Part shown: positions 34,957-44,906 of the stretch, one piece after another
Layout of the letters: each line of letters begins with the position of its first letter
Numbering within the stretch: position 1 is the stretch's first letter
Assembly: GCA_002163975.1 (NCBI GenBank)
Contig: CP019636.1
Span: 6,079,501-6,143,500 of the forward strand
Length of the DNA stretch: 64,000 bases
Source: Nostocales cyanobacterium HT-58-2
GTDB lineage: Bacteria; Cyanobacteriota; Cyanobacteriia; Cyanobacteriales; Nostocaceae
Reading direction: 5' to 3'
The notes under the pieces: model-generated
Told to the model about the DNA's origin: nothing
Seen by the model: only the letters and a program-made list of their open reading frames with translations
Databases searched by the model: none
Translations under genes and position numbers: made by a program

Positions 34957-36079
34957 GTAATCGTGTTTCAGCACTGGTAACAAACCAACAACGCTTTACT
35001 GGAAGTGAAAATTGACTGGCAGTTGTCGATGGAGTAGTCGTTCTTTTTTTCTCAATTTAATATCTATTTTAGATTTTTCATACTCCTAACCCATATAGGT
35101 TTTTGAAAAGAGATAAATCGTTTTTAGTCTTTTGTTTCCTTTTTGCCTATGAATGACTCTAGCAAAGGCTTTTGCTGCGGAATTGAATTGATTGCTCACA
35201 CAGAGTGGGCAATCTCCTACTCTAGTCTTAAACCAAATGTGAACTATACAGGAGGAATAGACTTTCCAATCCAACGTTGTAGAACGCTCGAATGACAGTA
35301 CAAAATCCCTAAAGCTTTGTGTCACTCATCACCATCATTGGGAAACTATTCCCTTTTGGCAGAGTCGTTATCTTGGAAAACCGACGACACCTTTCTCAAC
35401 ACAAGAACGGATTTTACTGACCAGTTCACCATCCATCATCGGTAGAACTGCGAAAAAAAACCTGGCTAATTATCAAGCATTGATGCAACCTGGTATTGCA
35501 ACGCCTCAGAAAGCAATTGCCACTCAAAGAAGTAGCTAGGCAACTCATAGCCAAAGCCATAACAGCATTTCCTTAAGCAGCTCAATTTCAAGAACCGAAG
35601 GAAACTGCAATAGCGCTTGACCTCTTTGCATACGACTGGCACCCTCAAAAGCCGCAAACTTATGCTAAGTTTTTTCAAATGCCCAACATGAGGATTTTCT
35701 GAGTGTTGCTATATTCAGTTGCAAGGAAAAGTCAGCGTCGCTATCCTTTTCCGTCCTTGGGTGAGGTAACGAGGGGATTTACCCCCAGCTTAGCACTTCA
35801 GGTAGCTGCTGATAACTTTTAGATGTTTTCTGGTGGGGTTAATGATAACTTCCTAGTGAAGTTGGGAGATGAATGATTCAAAAATTCTTCCCAAAAACGA
35901 AAATTTTCCTCAACTCCTTTGTCTCTCAAGCAGTTGGAAGCTTTGCACCTAGAACGAACAACGACGGTTTCTCAGCGGGAAAGACCAGAATTGGAACCAG
36001 AGGTAAGTTATTTTAGACTAGGCTAAAGCAGTACTTGACGACATACATTTGGTGCGATACCTACACTTGCAATTGCTAA
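34957..36079. other. Gene-poor stretch with possible decayed coding sequence
   Basis: 1.1 kb. Between about 35320 and 36020 the plus strand shows protein-like runs in shifting frames (for example FAYDWHPQKPQTYAKFFQMP) broken by stops. This looks like a decayed gene but I cannot identify the parent. The first 300 bp are AT-rich with nothing recognised. Confidence 0.35.
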
Positions 36080-36994
36080 ATGCTATCAAGAGCAGTCAAC
36101 CTTATGAAAGATAATTTCGTCAGCGATAATGCAAAAGAAGCTGTGGTTCTAAACCAGGAGTCAAGAAAGAATATTGTAAAAGATTATATTAGTAAAGTCT
36201 TTATTATTGCTTGCAAAGAATCAACTCACCAGCTTGAGGAAGTCTTAAATCAAGAAAGCTTTTTGTATGAAGTGCTCAGGCAAGAAACCAAACAAGAATA
36301 TCAAAACTTTTCCCGAAGTTATCTTTGCTTGATGAATCATCAACGAGCTTGGGAAAGAATCATCCTAGAGAATAAACCAACTTTGATTATTGAAGCAGAT
36401 TTTGTTCCAGTACTTGGTTTTGGGATGCTTCCTCTCCCCTTTAATCCTCATCAAAGTGATGTTGGAATTTGTTGGCTCTACACTTGTGCATCTCAGGTGT
36501 ACAGTGTGTCCTCTGATGGCTATGCTGAAGGGTTTTCAACTTCAGCAGTTGCTTACATTGTTACCCCGCAAGCTGCCCGCTACTTACTAGATTTGGCAAA
36601 GGAAGTCATAGAAAAACAGGGAGCGACAACCTACTCTACTTGGGACTCTACTATTGATTCTTTTCTACGTCAAAGAAAGTTGAAGAACTACATTCCTTGG
36701 CGGAACTATGGTGAACATGGAGGATTACCTAATCTAGAACATCATCAAAACAATCTCAGTAGAACTCATCGAGCCGATGTTCTCTATGGTCAACTGGCAT
36801 TTATGCCGATATATGCTGGCAGTGAAAAGGATGGAAAACTCAAGTTTTTAGCAGTCAGGCTGCAGGCTCGCCTCAAGGGAATTTTTCGTTTAGCAACTGG
36901 ACGCTTTGTACGTCTAAAAGTTCTTCAAGGTTCTAGCTCACCCGCTAGGTTACTCAGGTTTGCGGTTTTGAGACATTTTTCGTTGCACCTTTAA
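36080..36994 (+). CDS. Glycosyltransferase family 25-like protein
   Basis: 304 aa; a later ATG at 36104 (MKDNFVSDN) may be the true start. Family GT25-like features: VFIIACKES near the N-terminus, a serine-rich SLCLMNHQRAWERII helix, then NKPTLIIEADFVPV in place of the usual EDD metal motif, and TSAVAYIVTPQAARYLLDLA. GT25 proteins add sugars in LPS or capsule assembly. The changed acidic motif makes activity uncertain. The basic C-terminus (RLQARLKGIFRLATGRFVRL) could bind membrane. Confidence 0.72.
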   Translation: MLSRAVNLMKDNFVSDNAKEAVVLNQESRKNIVKDYISKVFIIACKESTHQLEEVLNQESFLYEVLRQETKQEYQNFSRSYLCLMNHQRAWERIILENKPTLIIEADFVPVLGFGMLPLPFNPHQSDVGICWLYTCASQVYSVSSDGYAEGFSTSAVAYIVTPQAARYLLDLAKEVIEKQGATTYSTWDSTIDSFLRQRKLKNYIPWRNYGEHGGLPNLEHHQNNLSRTHRADVLYGQLAFMPIYAGSEKDGKLKFLAVRLQARLKGIFRLATGRFVRLKVLQGSSSPARLLRFAVLRHFSLHL

Positions 36995-37080
36995 TGAGTG
37001 TTGATAATGAGTGCTGAGTGAGTGCTTTCTTCTCATAGTCTGCGCTAGTGTAGGAATTGACAATCGAATTGTGATTAAGC

Positions 37081-38499
37081 GTGGTGCACTGTAAACGTCC
37101 AGTTGTATTAGTGAGTTTGGCTGTTTTACTCACCTCTTTAACAGCCTGTGCCAACAGTCCAGCAGCCAAAAATATTGAGCAGTCTTTGGCGGCTGATTCC
37201 AGGTTGCAGGATAATCCACTCAGCTTTGGCGCTCAAGAGGTACGCAGTAGCCAACAACCACAAACTACGCAGCCGACAGTGCAGTTGCCAACTGATTTTC
37301 CCAAAGATATCCCATTGTATCCTAATGCCACCTTACAAGAGGTGACACCCCCCAGCAACGAAAATCCTGGTGCATCAACTCGCTGGCAGAGTTCGGACCC
37401 AAGTAATCTTATTGCTAACTATTATCTCCAACAGTTGCAGGCAAAGAACTGGCAAGTTGTACCAGGTTCCACAAATGAGCCAGGAAGTTCTTTTGAGGCG
37501 CGGCGCAATGATACACAGATCAAAGTCTCCATTCAGCCGAAAACAGTCACCAATGCCGCACCTAACCAACCACAAACGTCCACTGAAATATTAATTTCGT
37601 ACCAAGCTAATTCCACGGAAACAGCACAAGTTAACCCAACTCCAAGCCCCGAAGCGACTGACGATGCCGGTGTTCCTCAACCTGGTGATTCGCAGTTTGT
37701 TGGTCCTGTACAATCACAAGGCTCAGCAACACAACCAAGTGCTAGTACCTCTGAGAACAAAAACACTTCAGCGACTCCCAGGGCTCAGCCCAGTTCTCAA
37801 GAATTCAGCGATATCAACAAGGTACCGCAAGAATTCCGGCAATATATCCAAGATTTGGCAGCATTAGGAGTTTTCACTGGACAATCAACTGGTGCTAAGA
37901 GCTATTCTGGTAACACAACCAATCAGTTTGACCCAGGTAAAGTTATAAATCGTCGGGAATTTGCCCGTTGGCTAGTGACTGCTAATAATACGATGCACGC
38001 TAATGATCCAGCTAAGCAGATTCGTGTCGCATCAGAAAGCTCTCAACCAACTTTTCGCGATGTCCCAAAAACTGACCCTGATTTTTCGACAATTCAGGGA
38101 TTAGCTGAAGCAGGATTAATTCCTAGTCCTTTGTCTGGAGATTCTACAGCGGTTTTGTTTCGACCTGACGCACCTTTAACACGTGAGCAGTTGATTCTTT
38201 GGAAAGTACCTCTTGACACACGTCAAGCTTTACCGTCTGCAAATTTAGAGGCAGTTAAGCAAACTTGGGGTTTCCAGGATGCTGCCAAAATTGACCCTAA
38301 AGCATTACGGGCAGTTTTAGCAGATTTCCAAAATGGCGAAAAATCGAATATTCGTCGCTTATTTGGCTACACAACGCTATTTCAACCGAAAAAAGCAGTC
38401 ACTCGGGCTGAGGCTGCTGGTGCTTTATGGTATTTCGGGACTCAAAGCGAAGGGATATCAGCTCCGGAAGCTCTGAAGTTAACACGTCCGCAGAGTTAG
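37081..38499 (+). CDS. SLH-domain lipoprotein
   Basis: 472 aa from a GTG at 37081 (MVHCKRPVVLVSLAVLLTSL), lipobox LTACA. A disordered, Gln/Pro/Thr-rich region (50-230) with a DUF-like middle part (FPKDIPLYPNATLQEV) precedes SLH-type segments at about 245-460: INKVPQEFRQYIQDLAALGV, then FDPGKVINRREFARWLV and later VTRAEAAGALWYFG. SLH modules bind peptidoglycan-linked polymers; the protein probably links outer envelope layers. A cyanobacterial slr/alr family protein of this plan is common. Confidence 0.87.
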   Translation: MVHCKRPVVLVSLAVLLTSLTACANSPAAKNIEQSLAADSRLQDNPLSFGAQEVRSSQQPQTTQPTVQLPTDFPKDIPLYPNATLQEVTPPSNENPGASTRWQSSDPSNLIANYYLQQLQAKNWQVVPGSTNEPGSSFEARRNDTQIKVSIQPKTVTNAAPNQPQTSTEILISYQANSTETAQVNPTPSPEATDDAGVPQPGDSQFVGPVQSQGSATQPSASTSENKNTSATPRAQPSSQEFSDINKVPQEFRQYIQDLAALGVFTGQSTGAKSYSGNTTNQFDPGKVINRREFARWLVTANNTMHANDPAKQIRVASESSQPTFRDVPKTDPDFSTIQGLAEAGLIPSPLSGDSTAVLFRPDAPLTREQLILWKVPLDTRQALPSANLEAVKQTWGFQDAAKIDPKALRAVLADFQNGEKSNIRRLFGYTTLFQPKKAVTRAEAAGALWYFGTQSEGISAPEALKLTRPQS

Positions 38500-38674
38500 C
38501 GCTTTGACTGTCTTGTCAACAAGTACTTTTTTAGCCGTTTGCGACCCTACAACTGATTGCTGCACAGGCATAAACCACAGTTTCCGATATTAGCAGACAA
38601 AATTTGTCAAGCTACACTTGACGCTGATGTGGTCAAGAATGTAAAGTATTACTTGACAGCAGGCAGAGCAGACT

Positions 38675-39328
38675 ATGAAAAACCGACTGAAAGAACTTCG
38701 ACAACTGCACCAATGGTCACAATCTGACCTCGCCAAGGAATTAGGAGTCAGTCGTCAGGCGGTCAATGGTTTTGAATCTGGAAAGTTTGACCCCAGCCTA
38801 GACATGGCTTTCAAAATTGCTAGTCTGTTCAACGTTGCACTTGAAGATGTTTTCATCCGCGAGGCAAAAAATTCTATGCAAACACTTGTTGAACGATTCA
38901 AAAAATATTTTGGTTTCGAGCGGTTTACTCAAAAAGCAATCAACGCGGTCAGTTTTGCACGAAATGAAGCAACACGATCACTCAAATCACAAGTCGAGCC
39001 AGAACATCTCTTGGCTGGCTTGTTAGCTGATCCAACCACAACTTCGGCTCGTTTACTTCGAGCAAATGGCGTAACACTAGACATCGAAGCCAATGAGTAT
39101 TCTTTTGAATCCCGTGGAAATCTAAGATTTAGTCTAGAGAGTAAATCTGTTCTAGAGCTTGCCTTGGAAATTGTTCAGATCAAGGGTAAGAAGTCTATTG
39201 GGACTGAACATCTATTGTGGGGTTTAGTCCGACTAGCTGAAACAGACAATACTACTCTGAGTAACCTGTTCCAACGATATGAAATTGATCTCGAAGCTCT
39301 GAACAATCAACTAGCAGAAACGGTCTAA
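38675..39328 (+). CDS. XRE HTH domain fused to a Clp N-terminal domain
   Basis: 217 aa. Residues 3-65 are an XRE-type helix-turn-helix (LKELRQLHQWSQSDLAKELG, VSRQAVNGFESGKFDPSLDM). Residues 74-215 contain two Clp-N repeats: FERFTQKAINAVSFARNEAT with EPEHLLAGLLAD, and ELALEIVQIKGKKSIGTEHL ending with LLWGLVRL. In ClpA/B/C this domain docks adaptors and substrates. The fusion suggests a transcription factor that is delivered to, or senses, Clp protease. Not described to my knowledge. Confidence 0.9.
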   Translation: MKNRLKELRQLHQWSQSDLAKELGVSRQAVNGFESGKFDPSLDMAFKIASLFNVALEDVFIREAKNSMQTLVERFKKYFGFERFTQKAINAVSFARNEATRSLKSQVEPEHLLAGLLADPTTTSARLLRANGVTLDIEANEYSFESRGNLRFSLESKSVLELALEIVQIKGKKSIGTEHLLWGLVRLAETDNTTLSNLFQRYEIDLEALNNQLAETV

Positions 39329-39490
39329 ATTAAAACTAAAAACCGGCTGAGATTACCTACCAGAGGATCGGGATTTTGGGAGCTTTTTCTGCTCTCCTCT
39401 CCAGTAACCTCATTATTCTTTCACAGGTAGGCTGTCCGCAGCCCACCCCACATTAGCAACTGCAAACTGCTGTAAAGCAGTCAAAACTGA

Positions 39491-40087
39491 CTAATTTGCG
39501 ACCTCAGCCATCTCAATGATGCGCCCTTCATAGTCCTTGACCAAAAAATTCATGGGCTTCTGGCTACGGATCTTGAATTTTAAGCCACGTGTTTCCACCC
39601 GCATTAAAATCATTTCTAGACAGTCGCGGTCAAAGCAAACGTGGCGTTGCTGATTTTTACTACCTAAACTTGCTCCCGTGATAACGTGCAGCTGAGTATT
39701 TTTCTTTAACTGATACCACAGCCCTTCGCTAGCACTAGACATTCTACTGCTGGAGAAAGAAGGGCTGCTGGATAGGTAAAGCGGATCAACTCCCGTTGCG
39801 CCTAAAGTTTGCTCGTAGTTGTAGTAGTAGTGTAAAGGCACTTCAGCTGCTGGCAAATCAAGCAGTCCTTCATACAACTGTCGTGCAACCTCTAAATCTG
39901 ACACCATGACAGTGTGTACTTTTGGGGCACTGGTGAGAAACATCCACATGGCACCAGCATAGGCTGCTAGTAGCATCACCATTATGCCTTGGGTGGAGAA
40001 AAGGCTATCTAACGGTAGGGAAGGCAAAAAAGATCCCAGGAGCAAAGGCTCAAGCATCAACTGTGACACGCTAACTGCTATATCCAT
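39491..40087 (-). CDS. Glyoxalase/VOC-superfamily-like membrane protein
   Basis: 198 aa from the ATG at 40085-40087 (MDIAVSVSQLMLEPLLLGSF). One hydrophobic segment (about 35-55, GIMVMLLAAYAGAMWMFLTS) then a VOC-like domain: KVHTVMVSDLEVARQLYEGL, LDLPAAEVPLHYYYNYEQ, and RHVCFDRDCLEMIL. Metal ligands for glyoxalase activity are not clearly conserved. Conserved in cyanobacteria; function unknown. Confidence 0.8.
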   Translation of the reverse strand: MDIAVSVSQLMLEPLLLGSFLPSLPLDSLFSTQGIMVMLLAAYAGAMWMFLTSAPKVHTVMVSDLEVARQLYEGLLDLPAAEVPLHYYYNYEQTLGATGVDPLYLSSSPSFSSSRMSSASEGLWYQLKKNTQLHVITGASLGSKNQQRHVCFDRDCLEMILMRVETRGLKFKIRSQKPMNFLVKDYEGRIIEMAEVAN

Positions 40088-40292
40088 GAACAAATCGGGA
40101 AAAGTTATGTATAAAGAAACAAGAGACCAGCTTTTAATTTATAGATTAAGACTCAGTTTAAGTCTGTGTTTCTAGTGTATCAAGAGCAATAGAATATGAC
40201 CGCTAGTTTAAAAAAACGAGCGACAGTATATTATGCAATCAACAACATAATTGCCTTTTCTAAGACAATTTTAGTAACACACCTTGGTTCGG

Positions 40293-40934
40293 ATGGTGCA
40301 AATTCCTCATTTTCCTGAAGCCAATCACCCACTCATTAAGTCACTATTTCATCATAGTGACCAAGAACTACTGACTCTTTTTCAGCAAAACCCGGATGCA
40401 GGTCGATACTTCACGGCGATTTTTTGTCGCTATAACCCGATAGTCTACACGTTGATTCGGCATTCAGCGCGATCGCCAGTGCAAGCTGATTATCTTTTTG
40501 CTCTAACCTGGCGACATATCTACTATGAACTTGGTGGACTGGATTTAAACGAAGGTCAATTTGTAAAAGTTGGTCTAACCTTGCAAAATTGGCTGATCAA
40601 CATTACAGCTTACTGTATTAATGAGATCCAACTCCCTCCGACAGAGTCAATTCATTATTCTCTCAAAGCGACTTCTCCACCACTGTGGTGTTATGTCGAA
40701 CAGGTGTTAGATCATCTACCACCCATGTTGCGATTGATAGTTTTGATGGCTCAAACTTTCCACTGGAGCGAAACCAGAATCGCAGCCTACTTACAAGCTG
40801 AAGGAGAAACCATTACTCCCAGTGAAGTAGCAAATTTACTTCAAGAGGGTTATCGTATGCTAGAGGAAAATTTACCAACAGATATTCGTATAATTTACTT
40901 GGGTGAAAATCTCCTTCAACCGGGTGCTGCGTAG
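40293..40934 (+). CDS. ECF-like sigma-70 family factor
   Basis: 213 aa from the ATG at 40293 (MVQIPHFPEANHPLIKSLFH). A sigma region 2-like part (LTLFQQNPDAGRYFTAIFCR, ALTWRHIYYEL) and a region 4-like part (LPPMLRLIVLMAQTFHWSET). Cyanobacteria encode a conserved sigma-like protein of this type. Anti-sigma partner not seen. The alternative TTG at 40284 adds three residues. Confidence 0.72.
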   Translation: MVQIPHFPEANHPLIKSLFHHSDQELLTLFQQNPDAGRYFTAIFCRYNPIVYTLIRHSARSPVQADYLFALTWRHIYYELGGLDLNEGQFVKVGLTLQNWLINITAYCINEIQLPPTESIHYSLKATSPPLWCYVEQVLDHLPPMLRLIVLMAQTFHWSETRIAAYLQAEGETITPSEVANLLQEGYRMLEENLPTDIRIIYLGENLLQPGAA

Positions 40935-41006
40935 AAATGCGCTCAGATATGTGTAGAAATTGATAAGATTGAAAAATTTTCTGTGAAATCTTTAGAGCAA
41001 ATGATT

Positions 41007-41077
41007 GTAGGGGCGCAAGTACTTTACGTACCTAATAGCTTAAGTTGACACGTATGAGTTAGCTTGCGTCCCCGTAC
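41007..41077. repeat. Interspersed GTAGGGGCGCAAG palindrome
   Basis: GTAGGGGCGCAAG (41007-41019) and CTTGCGTCCCCGTAC (41063-41077) are nearly complementary around a 43-base centre. Palindromes starting GTAGGGGC are abundant in cyanobacteria. It separates convergent genes. Confidence 0.6.
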
Positions 41078-41118
41078 GATGTAGAGGATATTTTCAATTC
41101 CCCTCGAAAATTGGATGA

Positions 41119-41997
41119 TTAGTTCAAGAACACTTGACCATCTGGTTGAATATTTATTGCTTTTCTATCCATTTGCAAGTTGGTTGTTTCATTGAACCTA
41201 ACATCCAAAACTCCAGATTGAGAAGAGGGCTGTGTTTTGACCATCAATAGTCCATTATCCTGCCGTTGGAATGTCACAGTTGTTGGTGTAGATAATCCTT
41301 GCAGTAGGACTTCTGACTTACCTCGTAAGGTTCGCGGTGCTGTATCACCAAGAGCTTGGTAAGTGATAGGTGCTGCTGTTTGGTTCACCAGTCTAACACT
41401 GACCCTGCTATCTCTTAGGGCAATTCTGGTGCTGGGAGCTTGCTGTGATTCTGGCGCTGGTGTTGTCACAGGGCTTTGTGTTTGCCCTTGGCTGGGGTTA
41501 CTTTGAGATTGAGAGTTGGTCCTGACTGTATAGCCACCTGCGGGTCCTTGACTGCTGTAGGTGCGTATTTCTGATGATGACCTATTTGTGTCTTGTCCAG
41601 AGCGTGTCGTCGTTGACTGTGTTTGGCTGCTGTAGCCTTGGGAGTTCCTCTCAGAACCGTTATATGGTGCTTCACCGCCTACACCTTGCCTGATCTGTTG
41701 TTGTGTTGGTTCCGCAGATGTAGTACCTGGAGTCCCACGCCCTTGCTCTAACAGTTGTCGAGTTATGGCATTGGGAGGGCATCCTTGTGGAACCAAGACT
41801 CTATTATCGTGGGGTTGTTCGTAGAAAATGCTGGGACAAGGGTTAACTTTGGAGTTGGGTTGTTGCTGGGGTTGCTGCGGGACAGTTTGCTGGGCCATAA
41901 CTACTTGAGGAATTGCAGGCAAGCCAATGAGTAATCCCCCGCAGATAGCGCCTAAAAATTTAGCAGATTTGCTGACTTTTTGATTATGCTGGTTCAT
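41119..41997 (-). CDS. Secreted low-complexity hypothetical protein
   Basis: 292 aa. Signal peptide (FLGAICGGLLIGLPAIPQVV, cut near VMA-QQT), two cysteines early in the mature part, then a Gln/Ser/Thr-rich stretch (about 90-195) and a beta-type C-terminal domain (about 196-290, VSVRLVNQTAAPITYQALGD). Probably envelope or periplasm. Function unknown. Its upstream region is the 650-bp gap to 42644. Confidence 0.78.
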   Translation of the reverse strand: MNQHNQKVSKSAKFLGAICGGLLIGLPAIPQVVMAQQTVPQQPQQQPNSKVNPCPSIFYEQPHDNRVLVPQGCPPNAITRQLLEQGRGTPGTTSAEPTQQQIRQGVGGEAPYNGSERNSQGYSSQTQSTTTRSGQDTNRSSSEIRTYSSQGPAGGYTVRTNSQSQSNPSQGQTQSPVTTPAPESQQAPSTRIALRDSRVSVRLVNQTAAPITYQALGDTAPRTLRGKSEVLLQGLSTPTTVTFQRQDNGLLMVKTQPSSQSGVLDVRFNETTNLQMDRKAINIQPDGQVFLN

Positions 41998-42643
41998 ATT
42001 GACCTCCTAGTAAATTATTTAAATATTTATTATTTTTTTATATTTATGACTTATCTAGTTGAATAGGATTGCGTTATTGTGTGTCTCTCAAGGAGACATC
42101 CAATAATGAGATAGAATGAGATAGTGTTGTTTCAGTGCTAACATAAGAACTTTTGCAAGGAGCAACAGCTTCATTTCGGCATATTGAAGACTGGTTTGCC
42201 TATAGCTAAGTAATAGTTACTTTTTAATAAATTTTTAGAAGCCGACAAGACAAATCTAACAACGACTAATAAATATTGAACTCTGACTAGAGATATTAAA
42301 AGTAGTAACAGTTTGAATAAATATTTCAGCCGCAAGTCGTAGAGCAATAAATAGCTCGACGTTAATAAATGTAGGATGGGGTAGGATGGGAAGCGCGAAG
42401 CGTACTCATACTCTCCTTTGCAATTGATGCTGTACTGAAAGGAAGACTGCAGCCTACAAAAATTTTGTCCGCCTACTTATAACTTATACTATTTCCCGAA
42501 AATCTGTAATTGCGCTTAAGCCCTACTACAAACAATGTGTAACTTTGATTTAGAGAATTGGTATTAGTTATACTTAAAAGATAAGTCAGGAGTCACAAGT
42601 TAAAATCCATCTTCTAACTCTGAACTCCCAACTATGAATTTGG
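41998..42643. other. Intergenic region; no gene seen
   Basis: 646 bp, AT-rich, with a GTAGGATGGGGTAGGATGGG direct repeat near 42371. It presumably holds the promoter of the secreted protein gene; the rest shows nothing recognisable. Confidence 0.45.
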
Positions 42644-43159
42644 TTATGCTTCTTCCCAAAGCTGGCGAACTTTATCAGGCAACCAACTAGCAATTTCCTG
42701 AATTCTTTCTGAAGATAATTCGTCTTTTGTAGCAGAGAAGATAGCTTTAACCACCTGTTCTCGGTCTACATTGGGCTGCAATCCACCTTCATTTGCTACC
42801 CGAAATAAAAAGCGGTCAGAATCAATCTTAAAAATACCAGGACCTTGCCAAGGTGGACGAACACGGCTTAATAAGCCCACAACTGGGTTTGTATCTTTCC
42901 AAAGGTCTGCAATTTCCATTTGCAGCGCTTTCTCGTCAGTGATTTCAGCTGGTTTGTGCAGTTCTTCGGCGACTCTGTCCGCAGCTTCCGTAGTCATCAG
43001 ATCGCGCATGACTCTGTACACCACTTCGGTTACGTCCCTAGCGTCGTAAACATCCCCTAGATTGCCTTTGACCATTACCTTTTCTAAAAAGGGCATATCT
43101 TTTGTAGCGATAGGAGATGATTTTCTTTGTTCTAAAGTTTTTGGAGTGTTTGTCTCCAT
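42644..43159 (-). CDS. DUF2267 domain protein
   Basis: 171 aa. KVMVKGNLGDVYDARDVTEV with VVYRVMRDLMTTEAADRVAE and IFSATKDELSSERIQEIASW fit DUF2267, an all-helical repeated domain found in stress-related bacterial proteins. Function unknown. Confidence 0.8.
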   Translation of the reverse strand: METNTPKTLEQRKSSPIATKDMPFLEKVMVKGNLGDVYDARDVTEVVYRVMRDLMTTEAADRVAEELHKPAEITDEKALQMEIADLWKDTNPVVGLLSRVRPPWQGPGIFKIDSDRFLFRVANEGGLQPNVDREQVVKAIFSATKDELSSERIQEIASWLPDKVRQLWEEA

Positions 43160-43456
43160 TAATCCTCCTCCAAGCGTTTCTTTTTATATAACCTCTAAAG
43201 ATAAAAGTGAATTTTGCCAATGATAAACTAGCAGTTCGTAAAACTACTTTGAAAAAAACTACCTAGAAGGCTTTGAAAAGTAGAAATATCAAATTGCTAA
43301 ATTTTTTTGGCTCACTTTATCAAGTATTGTTACTAAATTAATAAGTAAAGATACTCGCTAACATCTGCCACAGGAAACACCCATAAATCTCCCACGAGAA
43401 ATATTTGTTAATAAGTTAATGAATTGTGAAAGTCAGTGTACGAAAGCAAAATTGAG

Positions 43457-44881
43457 TTAAGACTCAAGAGTCACAGGTAAATTGACGGTGACAGTAGTCC
43501 CGATGCCTTGAGTACTTTCTACTTGAATTTGACCGTGGTGATTTTCGACTATGGCTTGGGCGATCGCAAGTCCCAATCCCGAACCTGTTGCACTTTGTCT
43601 TGTTGTGCTTTCAGCCGTGTGAGTACGCGCTGGATCGACTCGATAAAAACGGTCAAACAAATGAGGGAGTGCTTCAGCAGGAATACCAATTCCTGTATCT
43701 TTGACTCTGATTTGTAATTGGGAAAAGTTGTAACGCAGCCCAGAAACGCGATTTATTGCTTCCATACGTGCCAATTCCACGTTCACGCGCCCTCCGTGAG
43801 GAGTGTACTGCAAGGCGTTACCAATCAAATTTGTAAACAGCCGCACCAGTTGATTCCAGTTACCAACAACTGTGAACCAATTGTCAAGTAATTCAGGATT
43901 TGTTTCTGAAGCAGGAGGGTCAATCAAATCCAGAGAGAAGGTAATATTTTTTTCTACTGCTAACAGTTGTTGTTCTTCAACCACTTCCATTAACAAAGCA
44001 TCAATAGGACAGGAAGAAAAACTTTCTTTGCTGATACCACTATCCTGTCTTGCCAGAAACAGTAAATCGTTGACTAACTTGCCCAAGCGTTGCGTCAGCC
44101 GTTCCACGACTTTTAATTGTTGTCGATAGGACGATGAAATTGTGCCCTCTGCCTCTGCTAATTCCAACTCAGTGAGGGCAACTTGTACATTTGTTTGAAT
44201 CAAGGTAATAGGATTTCTCAGTTCATGAGAAGCATCAGCAGTAAATTGTTTGAGACGTTGATATGATTCGCGCACCGGTTCCATTGCTTTCCCTGAAAGA
44301 AACCAGCCACTTGCTGCAACAGAAAGAACCATCAATCCAGTTCCTAGTGCTAAATCAAAAATCAACTGACGACTCGGTTTTGTGACTTCAAACCAAGGAT
44401 GGCTTACACGCAAATATCCTAAGACCTGCCTACCAATTTGCACCCGTTCTGTCACTTGTCTAAGCAAGAGTGGGGGATTAGGTGAAGTCGGGGAAGCAAA
44501 TTCCTCCTTCCTCATAACTTTGACAGTCTCACCACTTTGGTTAGGGTGCAGTGGAATATTCAAAGGTTGTGATAAAGTAGACCACAGTAATTCACCCGTG
44601 GGACTAAACCATTCTAAATCGATGCGGTCATCTTCTGTTGTGTCGGTATTGTTGCGAAAACTGGCTTCGACATTGATACGGAGTTGACCCAAGTCTGAGT
44701 TAACCGACTCAAGGACGAGCGATCGCTCTACGACTTCTACGACATGATTCAAGGTATCGTCAATCCGTTCAACTAAGGTATTGCGGACATACAGATACAC
44801 CCCACTTGCAAACAGTAGCAGTAGCACAGCTGTGACGGCTGTATACCATAGAGCGAGACGGCGGCGGGTGGCTTGAAACAT
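43457..44881 (-). CDS. Two-component sensor histidine kinase (RppB/NrsS-like)
   Basis: 474 aa. TM1 (about 8-28, ALWYTAVTAVLLLLFASGVY), a periplasmic sensor region (about 30-165), TM2 (about 172-193), HAMP-like linker, H-box FTADASHELRNPITLI, N-box LIGNALQYTPHGG, G1 DTGIGIPAEA and G2 GSGLGLAIAQ. Resembles cyanobacterial RppB (NrsS). The usual partner response regulator is not adjacent, so it is an orphan kinase here. Confidence 0.9.
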   Translation of the reverse strand: MFQATRRRLALWYTAVTAVLLLLFASGVYLYVRNTLVERIDDTLNHVVEVVERSLVLESVNSDLGQLRINVEASFRNNTDTTEDDRIDLEWFSPTGELLWSTLSQPLNIPLHPNQSGETVKVMRKEEFASPTSPNPPLLLRQVTERVQIGRQVLGYLRVSHPWFEVTKPSRQLIFDLALGTGLMVLSVAASGWFLSGKAMEPVRESYQRLKQFTADASHELRNPITLIQTNVQVALTELELAEAEGTISSSYRQQLKVVERLTQRLGKLVNDLLFLARQDSGISKESFSSCPIDALLMEVVEEQQLLAVEKNITFSLDLIDPPASETNPELLDNWFTVVGNWNQLVRLFTNLIGNALQYTPHGGRVNVELARMEAINRVSGLRYNFSQLQIRVKDTGIGIPAEALPHLFDRFYRVDPARTHTAESTTRQSATGSGLGLAIAQAIVENHHGQIQVESTQGIGTTVTVNLPVTLES

Positions 44882-44906
44882 AGTTTGTGAATTGCAAATC
44901 TTTCTG

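Noticed and set aside
35086..35678. Minus-strand ORFs between sasA and 36080
   Set aside because: Cys/Phe-rich with no start signals; chance frames.
39340..39380. TPP riboswitch-like CTGAGA stretch
   Set aside because: The other conserved TPP segments are missing and no gene follows on that strand.
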